Assembly (NCBI GenBank): GCA_045587445.1
Contig: JAZNCH010000003.1
Location: forward strand, 1-34,848
DNA length: 34,848 bases
Reading direction: 5' to 3'
Source: RGIG1995 sp045587445
Lineage (GTDB): Bacteria > Bacillota > Clostridia > Oscillospirales > CAG-272
In this document: positions 21,062 through 29,600 of the stretch, piece after piece
Layout: every line of letters starts with the position of its first letter
Numbering within the stretch: the stretch's first letter is position 1
Translations under genes and position numbers: made by a program
The notes under the pieces: model-generated
Told to the model about the DNA's origin: nothing
What the model saw: only the letters and a program-made list of their open reading frames with translations
Database searches by the model: none

Positions 21062-21445
21062 ATGAAGCTGATTGCAAAGAAGCCTTGTAGCTTTGGTGGC
21101 AAAAAGTTTTACATCGGTGATGAAATCCCTGCCGAATACATTTTAGACCCCAAGGCACAGGAAAAATTGGGCGTTCTGGCTTGTGTGGGCGAAGAAATTA
21201 CTCCCGTTACCGTGCCTATCGCCGTTCAATCTGCTAAAGGCAAAATGGAGCTTAACATTACCGGTGAAGGTATGCAGTCCATTTTTGACGTACTGACAGG
21301 CAAGGCAAACGAAGTAGAGCCTATCATTAAAGAAATGACTGACGGCGACGCTTTAATCCTGTTACACATCACTGATAGCCGTAAATCTATTCAAAGTGCG
21401 GCAGAAGCTCGCGCACACGAGTTGGAGGAAGCGGGTGAGCAATAA
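21062..21445 (+). CDS. Conserved phage head-region protein, unknown function
   Basis: It has 127 residues, with AAAGGGTGACAGCAC ahead of the ATG. Residues 4-45 form a short beta domain (AKKPCSFGGKKFYIGDEIP) of the type that commonly follows the capsid gene. Residues 75-127 are helical (GMQSIFDVLTGKANEVEPII; GDALILLHITDSRKSIQ). It overlaps the next gene at one base (stop/start TAATG). A role in head completion is inferred only from position. Confidence 0.6.
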   Translation: MKLIAKKPCSFGGKKFYIGDEIPAEYILDPKAQEKLGVLACVGEEITPVTVPIAVQSAKGKMELNITGEGMQSIFDVLTGKANEVEPIIKEMTDGDALILLHITDSRKSIQSAAEARAHELEEAGEQ

Positions 21446-21864
21446 TGCAAACCTTCTCCTACGACCCCACTAAAATCACGGACAATGGCATTCATCAAAT
21501 GCGTTTCGAGCTTGGAGATACCGTTACCGATATGGGCGGCATCTCCGCGGCTCTTTGCGATGAAGAATATCAAGCTATCATCGACAAGTACGGCAAGAGT
21601 TGGCGAAAGGCAAAATTTATGTGCCTTAGAGCTATTGTGATGAAACTGTCCTTTGAGGTTGATACCCGTGTCGATGGCTTGTCCTATTCCCTTTCTCAAC
21701 GCTATGACCGATGGAAGAAGATGCTGGAAGAAGCAGAAGCAGAGTTAAAAGCCTTGAATAGTTTGCCTATCGCCCGCAAGTCTGCACTCTCACCTGCTGG
21801 CGGCACTCCGTACTTCTACAACGATATGCACACCAACCGCCGTAAATTCGGAGGGGGGCGATAG
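21445..21864 (+). CDS. Head-tail connector / adaptor protein
   Basis: It has 139 residues. The helical N-terminus with MRFELGDTV, then LCDEEYQAIIDKYGKSW, FMCLRAIVMKLSFEVDTRVDG and LSQRYDRWKKMLEE matches phage head-tail connectors (gp6/YqbG-like) that sit below the portal ring. It ends in a Gly/Arg tail (NRRKFGGGR). It starts on the last base of the previous stop codon and is followed two bases later by the stopper gene, indicating tight coupling. Confidence 0.7.
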   Translation: MQTFSYDPTKITDNGIHQMRFELGDTVTDMGGISAALCDEEYQAIIDKYGKSWRKAKFMCLRAIVMKLSFEVDTRVDGLSYSLSQRYDRWKKMLEEAEAELKALNSLPIARKSALSPAGGTPYFYNDMHTNRRKFGGGR

Positions 21865-21866
21865 CG

Positions 21867-22229
21867 ATGTTTAGGGGGTTTTTAAGACCGGGACAAGGCT
21901 TCCGTCCGTTTACCATACTGCGAAAGACTGGCGGTACTACCAAGACAGGAAGAGCAAAGACAAGCAAGCTCACGCCTTGCGGTGAAATCCTTGGTATCAT
22001 CTCGCAAGCTTCTCAAAAGGAACAGGAACAATGGAAGCAGAACGGACACCCTATCACGCACACCATCGTTCAGAGGGGTACGGAAGACAGGGTAAAGGCT
22101 ACGGACATTCTGGAACTGGAAATACCGGGGCAAAAGCCAAGACGTTTCCGTGTGCAGGGCGTTCATAACCCTGCGGAGCTTGGGCATTTTACGTCTTACA
22201 AAGTGGAGGAAAGGGACGATTTACAATGA
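21867..22229 (+). CDS. Head-tail stopper-like protein (XkdH-type)
   Basis: It has 120 residues and starts at ATG after GGAGGGGGGCGATAGCG. The central part (GEILGIISQASQKEQEQW, HTIVQRGTEDRVKATDIL) and the strand EIPGQKPRRFRVQGVHNPAE resemble small beta-barrel stopper proteins that close the connector after DNA packaging. It overlaps the next gene by four bases. The call rests mainly on size, fold pattern and place in the conserved order connector-stopper-tail completion. Confidence 0.65.
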   Translation: MFRGFLRPGQGFRPFTILRKTGGTTKTGRAKTSKLTPCGEILGIISQASQKEQEQWKQNGHPITHTIVQRGTEDRVKATDILELEIPGQKPRRFRVQGVHNPAELGHFTSYKVEERDDLQ

Positions 22230-22702
22230 AAATCTCTCATACATTCACTAAGCGGATTGAAAATGCAAACGAAATTATCAAGGGACAAATCGAAAAGCGC
22301 TCATACGAGGTTGCCAATGAACTCCGAAACTCTGCTATGCAGGTTTTGAGAGGTCAAAGGAGCGGTAGACGGTACAAAGTGCCAGGCACGTTCCGAAGGC
22401 AAAGGGACAAGACAGACGGAAAGATTAAAAGGGGCAGATATTACACTGCTTCCGCACCTGGCGAGCCGCCTGCGGTACGCACAGGAGCGTTCCGAAACTC
22501 TTGGCAAGCTTCCGCTCGCGTGGTGTATGGCTCTTACATCTCACGCATTGAGAGCAACATCAAGACCGACAACGGCGCATACACGCTTGGACAAATCTTG
22601 GAGGAAGGTACAAGCCGTATGGCTCCACGCCCCTACCAAGAGGAAATCTTGGATAAAGCCGAACCGGAAATTTTTAAGATTTATGATAAACCGTATTTTT
22701 AA
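22226..22702 (+). CDS. Tail completion protein (HK97 gp10 / XkdI-like)
   Basis: It has 158 residues. Features are an N-terminal helix (RIENANEIIKGQIEKRSYEV), a basic central stretch (RRYKVPGTFRRQRDKTDGK) and the family signature PGEPPAVRTGAFRNSW (about 83-98), then YTLGQILEEGTSRMAPRPYQ, the typical end of HK97 gp10-type proteins. It joins the neck to the tail. It starts within the previous stop (ATGA) and is followed by the tail terminator gene. Confidence 0.82.
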   Translation: MKISHTFTKRIENANEIIKGQIEKRSYEVANELRNSAMQVLRGQRSGRRYKVPGTFRRQRDKTDGKIKRGRYYTASAPGEPPAVRTGAFRNSWQASARVVYGSYISRIESNIKTDNGAYTLGQILEEGTSRMAPRPYQEEILDKAEPEIFKIYDKPYF

Positions 22703-22714
22703 GGAGGACAGTCA

Positions 22715-23605
22715 ATGATAGAGCAAGCGTTATATGAACATTTGCAGGCACAGGCTGTCCTTTCTCCGTATCTCGCGAAGTACGACGACCAACCTGCTAT
22801 CTTTAACCAAGAAGCACCGTCGGACGCTGACGAACTTTGGGGCAACGGACCACAATACGGACGCATCGTGTTTGCCGTAGACATTCAAGGCGACCCCGAA
22901 AGAACGATGGGCGGAACACTCGTCGTAGATATTATGTGCCACGAGGATGAGGAAAACCCACAATATCCCGAAGACATAGAGCCGATTATCCGCAAGCTGA
23001 TACACGGCTACTTCTTCTCTAAAGGGAAATTCGTCGTAGCCGCTCAATGGAAAAATTCCTCTTACTTCTCCCAACCGACTGACCAAATCAAAGGCTGTAC
23101 AGTATCCTTTGACTTGTTGGCGTTCCCTCGTCAGTTTAGCGAACTCATAGACCGCTTTAACGAGTGGACCTGCGACAACTTCGATAATATACACGTCATT
23201 AACCACAACGAACTGCCCGATACTGCTTGGAAGCCTGAGCATAGGGAGTATGCCGTTTACTGGCGGTATGTGACGGACAAGCCTGCTGGGTGGATACCCG
23301 ACACGTTTCAGACTGTATGGCGCACCGCTACCGTTAGGTGCCACATCTTCGCAAAAGAAAGTAGCATTGCAGGAGAGGTTGCAAGAACCATACAACGAAG
23401 GTTATATGCTGTTAAGCGGTTGTTTAGAGTTGGCGATAGTCCGATAATGGTTAATCGGCAAAATTCTGTTGATAACGGAGCGGATGCCTTACGGACGGGA
23501 CAGCTCACAGTAGAAGCTACCTATGGTGAAATCGTTCATATCGAAAACACCGAAACATTTAACAATATCAGCTATGAATCAGCTGGCGAAGAAAGGAGCG
23601 TTTAG
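22715..23605 (+). CDS. Tail terminator-like protein with two domains
   Basis: It has 296 residues and AAGGAGG upstream. The first half (about 1-145) has the tail-terminator pattern: LYEHLQAQAVLSPYLAKYDDQ, YGRIVFAVDIQ, GTLVVDIMCHEDEE, CTVSFDLLAFPRQFSEL. The second half (about 165-296) looks like another strand-helix domain (YAVYWRYVTDKPAGW, TATVRCHIFAKESSIAGEV, RRLYAVKRLFRVGD, TGQLTVEATYGEIV). PBSX-type terminators are usually half this length, so this may be a fusion or duplication. It sits before the YqzN/YkzM-like and sheath genes, where the terminator is expected. Confidence 0.6.
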   Translation: MIEQALYEHLQAQAVLSPYLAKYDDQPAIFNQEAPSDADELWGNGPQYGRIVFAVDIQGDPERTMGGTLVVDIMCHEDEENPQYPEDIEPIIRKLIHGYFFSKGKFVVAAQWKNSSYFSQPTDQIKGCTVSFDLLAFPRQFSELIDRFNEWTCDNFDNIHVINHNELPDTAWKPEHREYAVYWRYVTDKPAGWIPDTFQTVWRTATVRCHIFAKESSIAGEVARTIQRRLYAVKRLFRVGDSPIMVNRQNSVDNGADALRTGQLTVEATYGEIVHIENTETFNNISYESAGEERSV

Positions 23606-23899
23606 ATGGCGAGTAAAAAGACCACGGAGGAAACCGTGAAGGAAACCATTTCTACCGTAAAAGACACAATCAATACTGTTGAAGAAACGATTGCCGTCGT
23701 TGAGGAAACAATGGGCGTGAAGCCGCAAGAACCCAACGTAAGCCTTTATTCAGCAGATGAATTAGCACAAAACTACAAAGTATTCAAAACTTCCCGTGAA
23801 ATCGTAGTCGTTGCCCTGCGTTTGGCAGGAAAGAAAACAGCTACTTTCGATGAAGCTAAGACAATCATTGAAAAATTTAAAAACAAGGAGGTCAAGTAA
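23606..23899 (+). CDS. YqzN/YkzM-domain protein
   Basis: It has 97 residues. The N-terminal 45 residues are a Thr/Glu/Val repeat-like helix (EETVKETISTVKDTINTVEE). The C-terminal 50 residues (YSADELAQNYKVFKTSREIV, VVALRLAGKKTATFDEAKTI, IEKFKNKEVK) match the YqzN/YkzM domain, which in PBSX-like clusters lies just before the sheath gene. Its function is unknown; its place suggests tail assembly. The ATG follows the previous stop directly and overlaps no reading frame. Confidence 0.7.
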   Translation: MASKKTTEETVKETISTVKDTINTVEETIAVVEETMGVKPQEPNVSLYSADELAQNYKVFKTSREIVVVALRLAGKKTATFDEAKTIIEKFKNKEVK

Positions 23900-25315
23900 A
23901 TGGCTATTCACTTTAAAGAGGGCGAAAAGAAAGTACGCCCCGGTATCTACCAAAGATATACCAACGTAGGCTTTGACACATTGGCAGGCGCACGAGATGG
24001 CATTTGCGCTATTCCTATCAGAGCAAGCTGGGGACCTTTGGGCAAAGTTATTAAAAACACTATCCAAAGCCAACTGGATAAAAACTACGGCTCTGGTACA
24101 TACGGTGCAGCTTACACCGTGCCTGCTGCTAAAGCAATGTTTGATGGTGGCGCATCCACCGTCTACACCTATCGCTTAGGCTCTGGCGGCGAAAAAGCAA
24201 GCCTTACTGTTGACGCATTGACTGTTACCGCTAAATATCCTGGTGCAATGGAATTGAGCGTAGCCGTTCAAACCAAACTTGGCGATACCGCTAAAAAACA
24301 ATTCCTCGTTTATACTGGCACTCGACTGGTAGAAACTATTGAATTTGCCGCTGATGGCGAAAAAGAAGGTGCAAACCTTGTTGCTGCTTGTGCGGACTCC
24401 GCTTATGTGGAGGTTAAATGCGAAGCTGCCACCGTTTCTGTACTGGCAGTAGCCTCTGGTGCGTTGACTGGCGGCGTAGACCCGACCGTTACCAACGAAG
24501 ACTACTCCAAAGCATTTGCCGCTTTTGAACCGTACTACTACAACACCATCGCTCTCGACGTGGACGACGACGAAAATATGACCGTGAGCCTGCTCCTGCA
24601 ATCCTATTTGGACCATGCCTACGAAATGGGCAAGCTGGGCATTGCCGTAGTTGGTGAAAAAACCACCGTACCGTTTGAAACCCGTTGCAAACACGCAAAA
24701 GCATTCAACGATAAAAAAGTTGTATTCGTTGGCGGTGGCTGGATGGTAGGCACCGAAAACAAAGACGGTGTTATGGCTATCTGCTACACCGCAGGCGTTA
24801 TTGCGGCAACTCCGTCCAGTCAAAGCATTGTGCATACCGTTATCTCCGGTGCAACCGAATTGTGCGAATCCTTGACCTACGACCAATACGTAGAAGCTAT
24901 TTTGAACGGTATGCTGATGGTATCTATGTCTCCCGAAGGTCAAATCTGGTACGACGCAGGCATTAACACCTTAATTACTCCCGAAACCGACAAAGAAGAC
25001 GAAGGTTGGAAGAAAATTAAACGTACAAGAATCCGTATGGAATTATTCGACAGAATGGACCGCGAAACTATGCCGAAAGTTGGTAAAGTACCTAATGACT
25101 CTGACGGCGTAGGCGACATTATCCAAGCAGGTCTGCGTGTTCTTAGAGCAATGGAAAACGAAAGAAAATTCCACAAAAACTCTGGTGTTATCGCAGAAGA
25201 CCCGTCTAATCCGTATGACGGCGATAGCGTTTGGTTTATCATCCAAGCCGACGATGTTGATACTGCCGAAAAAATCTACTTCCATTATCAATTCCGCTAT
25301 TCCCAAAACTCTTAA
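23900..25315 (+). CDS. xkdK: Tail sheath protein
   Basis: It has 471 residues with AAGGAGG upstream. It opens with KVRPGIYQRYTNVG, the usual sheath start (RPGxY). It continues with GICAIPIRASWGPLGKV, AKAMFDGGASTVYTYRLG and the sheath core (AFEPYYYNTIALDVDD, GEKTTVPFETRCKHAKAFND, VVFVGGGWMVGTENKDG, AAATPSS-like). The C-terminal part (MELFDRMDRETMPKVGKVPN, GDIIQAGLRVLRAMENE, IIQADDVDTAEKIYFHYQF) is typical of PBSX XkdK. It contracts to drive the tube through the envelope, and establishes that this is a contractile-tailed phage. Confidence 0.93.
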   Translation: MAIHFKEGEKKVRPGIYQRYTNVGFDTLAGARDGICAIPIRASWGPLGKVIKNTIQSQLDKNYGSGTYGAAYTVPAAKAMFDGGASTVYTYRLGSGGEKASLTVDALTVTAKYPGAMELSVAVQTKLGDTAKKQFLVYTGTRLVETIEFAADGEKEGANLVAACADSAYVEVKCEAATVSVLAVASGALTGGVDPTVTNEDYSKAFAAFEPYYYNTIALDVDDDENMTVSLLLQSYLDHAYEMGKLGIAVVGEKTTVPFETRCKHAKAFNDKKVVFVGGGWMVGTENKDGVMAICYTAGVIAATPSSQSIVHTVISGATELCESLTYDQYVEAILNGMLMVSMSPEGQIWYDAGINTLITPETDKEDEGWKKIKRTRIRMELFDRMDRETMPKVGKVPNDSDGVGDIIQAGLRVLRAMENERKFHKNSGVIAEDPSNPYDGDSVWFIIQADDVDTAEKIYFHYQFRYSQNS

Positions 25316-25328
25316 AGGAGGGTAAAAA

Positions 25329-25805
25329 ATGAGTAAATACCAAACTCTCAACACCACCGAGTTAATGACTGGCAAGGATGGCCGTCTGTACGTTGAGGTT
25401 AATGGCAAAAATGAGTTTCTTGCTGAAATTAACACATTTAAGGTTAATATGACCGCCAATACCGTTGACGTGCAACCGGTAAACGATATTGTTGTCCATC
25501 CTGTTCCGACTGGCGTAACTCTTGAACTGAGCCTTACAGAAATGGTTATCCGTGATGATGTAATTATGGAACCGCTCTTGAAAGCGCTCCGTAACGGTCA
25601 ATTCCCTGTCTACAACTTCCAAGGCGTATGCTACAAACCCGATGGACAAGAGCAACGCTACACCTTCAATAATGCCGTACCGAAAGGCACTTTTGGCATT
25701 ATGAACTTGACTCCTGGCGAAGTAATCTCTCGCGAGCAAACCTTTGGTTTGAACGAAATCCCCGAATCTTTGTCCTCTATCGTATCTACTTATCTGAACA
25801 AATAA
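25329..25805 (+). CDS. xkdM: Tail tube protein
   Basis: It has 158 residues with AAAGGAGGGTAAAA upstream. The XkdM pattern is clear: ELMTGKDGRLYVEVNGKNE, EINTFKVNMTANTVDVQPV, HPVPTGVTLELSLTEMVIRD, then FQGVCYKPDGQEQRYTFNNA. It polymerises inside the sheath to form the DNA channel. A hairpin follows directly after the stop, as is common between structural genes made in different amounts. Confidence 0.9.
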   Translation: MSKYQTLNTTELMTGKDGRLYVEVNGKNEFLAEINTFKVNMTANTVDVQPVNDIVVHPVPTGVTLELSLTEMVIRDDVIMEPLLKALRNGQFPVYNFQGVCYKPDGQEQRYTFNNAVPKGTFGIMNLTPGEVISREQTFGLNEIPESLSSIVSTYLNK

Positions 25806-25808
25806 GAA

Positions 25809-25831
25809 AAGGGCATCGTAGAGATGCCCTT
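25809..25831 (+). terminator. Hairpin after the tail tube gene
   Basis: AAGGGCATC (25809-25817), loop GTAGA, GATGCCCTT (25823-25831): nine perfect pairs. Only a short TT-CCC follows, so it is probably a weak attenuator or RNA-stabilising stem that lowers downstream expression. Confidence 0.6.
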
Positions 25832-25854
25832 CCCATAACAGGAGGTAATTTATT

Positions 25855-26379
25855 ATGGCTAAAGAACTCGAAAAAGAAAGCATTACTGGAATTGATACCG
25901 CATCTGACCGAAAAGCGGCTGAATATGATTTACTGGAAGCCCTTTTGGAAGCTTCTGAATATAAAAATGACGTTGAAAATATTGCGACAGTAAACATCAC
26001 TAAAGGCGAAAAAGTGCTGTTTACCGTAAGACTTCACCCGTTGTCTGAACCTGATGTGCGTAAGGCTCGTAAAGCAGCTACTTCTTACGTTAAAAACCAA
26101 AAAAATAAACGCTTTGTAAAAGAAGAAGAATTTAACACTTCTACTTTCAATAGCTGGCTCATCTACTTGGCGACTGTTGATGAAGACAGAGAAAGAGTTT
26201 GGGATAACAAGGGCTTTATGAAGCAGCACGGCCTTATGCAAGGTTGGGAAAGCATCGACAAGCTGATTCCGTTTGGCAAAAAACGCCAAATGGCTGAACT
26301 TGTTTTGGAAATCAGCGGCATGAACGACGAAGACGACGAAATGGTAACAGACGAGCAATTTCGCGAGAGCGACGATTGA
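25855..26379 (+). CDS. xkdN: Tail assembly chaperone (XkdN-like)
   Basis: It has 174 residues with AGGAGGTAATTTATT upstream. The mostly helical acidic protein has LLEALLEASEYKNDVENIAT, KVLFTVRLHPLSEPDVRKARKAA, WLIYLATVDEDRERVWDNKGF and KLIPFGKKRQMAELVLEISG, followed by an Asp/Glu-rich end (NDEDDEMVTDEQ). Such proteins coat the tape measure during tail assembly. In lambda, Mu and many others the gene is followed by an overlapping frame reached by ribosomal frameshift; an overlapping open frame is present here as well. Confidence 0.85.
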   Translation: MAKELEKESITGIDTASDRKAAEYDLLEALLEASEYKNDVENIATVNITKGEKVLFTVRLHPLSEPDVRKARKAATSYVKNQKNKRFVKEEEFNTSTFNSWLIYLATVDEDRERVWDNKGFMKQHGLMQGWESIDKLIPFGKKRQMAELVLEISGMNDEDDEMVTDEQFRESDD

Positions 26380-26581
26380 GGAAACCTACCTGGGTAAGCT
26401 GTTGTACGCTACCTACATAATTCAAAAAATTCAGCCCGGCATATACTTGGGACTTCGCACCATCAATGACCCTATTCCTTACGGGGAAAGGTGTTTTATG
26501 ACAGCGTGTATGCAAAAAGCGTCAGAGGAAGGGGATATTCCTGTCCACTGTAAAAATTTATCGGGTAATCAAAAAGAATAG
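26348..26581 (+). CDS. Frameshift extension of the tail chaperone (GT-like)
   Basis: The frame one base ahead of XkdN is open from 26348 through 26578 (TAG 26579-26581) and overlaps the last 32 bases of XkdN. It has no start codon or ribosome site near its beginning. Its product reads IEETYLGKLLYATYIIQKIQ, then PGIYLGLRTINDPIPYGERCF and ends in GNQKE. A +1 or -2 shift in the overlap would give a longer chaperone; Mu is known to use -2. The exact slip site is not obvious (the XkdN frame reads GAG-AGC-GAC-GAT-TGA). Translation from an internal ATG (26498) is a weaker alternative. Confidence 0.6.
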   Translation, partial: QTSNFARATIEETYLGKLLYATYIIQKIQPGIYLGLRTINDPIPYGERCFMTACMQKASEEGDIPVHCKNLSGNQKE

Positions 26582-26603
26582 GGGTACAAGTTGTACCCCT
26601 TTA
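26581..26603 (+). terminator. Hairpin before the tape measure gene
   Basis: GGGGTACA (26581-26588), loop AGT, TGTACCCC (26592-26599), followed by TTTACTATTT. Eight perfect pairs and a short T-run make a likely partial terminator, just after the frameshifted ORF. Confidence 0.65.
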
Positions 26604-26640
26604 CTATTTAAACAATTTCACCCAAAGGAGGTGAAAGTTA

Positions 26641-29600
26641 ATGTCTCAACACGTAACGATTGACATTGAGGCACGCTTTGTCGATAACGTATCTGGTGAA
26701 GCGAAAAGTGCTGCTGATGCCGTTGATAAAGTCGGAACATCAGCAGATGAAGCAAAAAAACCATTAGACACATTAGGCAAGACCAAAGTTAAACCTCGTA
26801 TTGATGTTGACGACAATAAGTATCTTAAAAAAATTAGAGCTGCCGAAGACAAGGCTCGAAAGCTTGGGAACACGAAAACGGCTATGGTGTTGTCTGCTAT
26901 AGATAAGGCATCTACCGTCGTGTCTCGGATAGTGAATAAAGCACGAAGCATTGCGGGCAAGACTTGGCAAGCCTATGCAAAAGTCAGAGATTCCGAAGCA
27001 CTCGCAAGCCTCCGAAAAATCGGTGATTTAGGGCGTGGCATTGCAGGCAAGACTTGGCGTGCAGTAGTAAAGGTGACGGACTACGCAACGACACCGCTCC
27101 GAAAGCTAAAGGATATGCTCTTTAGTATTCAAACCCTCGTAGCCGGTATTATGGCAGGCTTTGCGGCGAACAAGCTCATTGTTCAACCCGTTGGGCTGGC
27201 AGACGCATATTCCAGCGCACAAATTGGCTTCTCTACGCTTTTGGGCGAAAGCAGAGGTCAACAGATGATGGACGACCTCGACGTATTTGCAAAGAAAACT
27301 CCGTTTAAATCCTCCGAAGTAATTGGGCAAACCCAACGTATGCTTGCTATGGGCTGGAACGCAGAAGACATCATTAAGGATATGGAAACCATTGGTGATG
27401 CTGCTGCGGCTACAGGCAAAGGCTCAATGGGTATGCAACAAATCGTAACCGCTCTATCCCAAATCAAAACCAAGGGTAGACTTTCCACAGAAGAATTGAA
27501 CCAGTTGGCGGAGGCGGGCATCTCAGCTAAGAAATACCTCGCTGAAGGCTTAGGCTATGGCACAGGCGATGAGGGCATTGCCGCTATGACAAAAGACCTT
27601 GAAGACGGCGCAATCGCTTCTGGTAAAGCATTGAACGCACTCTTGGCAGGAATGAAGGAATATCAAGGTATGATGGATAAGACTGCGAACGAAACCGTAG
27701 CAGGTCTTTGGAGTCAAATCCAAGATACTTTTGAAATTAACATCTTCCGCCGTTGGGGACAAGGTTTGCAAGAGGGCGCAAAGAAAAGTTTTGGCTCTGT
27801 TGTAAAACTTCTGGACGAAGCTGACGGTGCGCTTGAAAAGTTTGGCGATACCGTTTTTGAAGTAGGCAAGAACATTTCTAACTGGCTTGCTGATAAGTTT
27901 GAGAAAGCGGTTGAACGAATTACCAATATTACTGGCTCATTCGAGTTTAAGGAAGCTGACTTAGGTAAAAAGCTCTCTATGCTATGGAACGGCGTAATCG
28001 TTGACCCGCTCAAAGAATGGTGGGACGGTGGCGGTCAAGAAAAGACTGCGGAAACGGCTGGCAACATCGGTAGATGGATGGGTGAATTTATCACAAACGG
28101 ACTTCTTGCTATTTTTGGTGCTACCGAAGTATTGGCAGACGGAGAGGGAGCGGCTAACGCAGGTAAAAGCGTGGCAGGCTCATTCGTCAAAGGCTTCTTA
28201 GACGCTTTTGACGGCTCCGCTATTACTGATGCCTTGGTAAAAGCTATCAGTAACGTATGGGACGCTCTGCCGTGGTGGGGCAAGATGTTAGTTGGTGGCT
28301 ATGGCGTAGCAAAAGGCGTAGGACTGTTTAACTCCGTAGTAGGCGGCATAACAAGTCTTATCGGTAACATTGGCGTAATTACCGGCTCTGCGGGAGCAGG
28401 AACAGGTTTATTAGGCTATGGTGCAAATACGGCTATTTCTATGGGCGCAGGAAACCTTGCTGGCGGTGCTTCGCTTGGAGCAGGTACACTTTCCGCTTTA
28501 GGACTTGGCGCAACCGCAGGTGGCATTGCTGGCGGTGTGACTGTCATTAAAGGCGGTTATGACCTTTACGGCGCATACAAATCCTATCAAGCAGGAGATG
28601 AAACGGAAGGACGTGCCAAGGTAGCAAGCGGCGGCGGTGCTCTTGCAGGTGTAGGCACTGGTGCGGCTATCGGTGCTATGTTTGGCGGTCCTATCGGTGC
28701 TTTAATTGGTGCAGGTATTGGCGGCGTTGCAGGCTGGTGGGCAGGCGACAAAGCGGCTGACAGCATTAGAAGTGCCAACTATGAATCGCAAGAGATGAAA
28801 GAAGCCCTTGAAGATAGTTCAAAATCAGCGGAAGACGTGGCACAAACGTTCAAGAAAGCTAAGTGGGAAAATATGAAAAAACACTTTGGCGATATTGAAC
28901 TTTCCTTGTCTGAATGTGAACGACTGGCAGACCAAATTGTATGGGGCGACGATATGGGGAGTTTTGAAAAATTCTCATCTTCCGTCAAAAACGCAGAAGC
29001 TAACTTAGGTGCTTTGAAAAGTGCGGCTGAATCTACTGAAAAATGGATGTGGAAAGCAGGGCTTGGCGTAAAATTTAACGATAAGGAAATAGAATCTATT
29101 AAAAAATCATTTGATGATTATATCAGTTCTTCAAAATCCTATCTTGAAAATAAGCACTATGAATTTACGGCATCCGCAGACCTATTGCTCGACCTTGAAA
29201 CCAAAGAGGGCAAGGCTATCCTTGAAGGTGGCAATGCGTTCTATAAGGCTGAACAAGAAAAACTTGAGCAATACGGCAAGGAGTTAGGCGACGAACTATC
29301 CAAGGCGCTTGAAAATGGCATTATAGACGCTGACGAAGAAAAAATTATTCTCGCCGCACAAGAGAAAATTGCAAACATCACAAAGAAAATATCTCAGGCA
29401 GAGGCAGAAGCTGAAATCGAACTCATTAAAGTAAAATTCGGTGGTGGCAACCTTGACCTTGATTCTTTTGAAACCTTTATGGCAACAATGAAAACCACTC
29501 TTAATGAACGTAAGCTTACGGCAGAAGAAGCATTTACAGTACAAGTTGCCAACTTGAAACTGCGCTTCCCTAAAGGCGGTAAGCAATATGAGCAAGAGCT

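Noticed and set aside
20332..21102. Long reverse open frame (256 codons) across the major capsid gene
   Set aside because: The forward frame is a recognisable capsid protein with a strong ribosome site; the reverse frame has none and its translation looks like a shadow rich in Cys, Phe and Val.
24176..24943. Long reverse open frame (255 codons) across the sheath gene
   Set aside because: The forward sheath motifs explain the coding; the reverse frame has no ribosome site and no recognisable motif.
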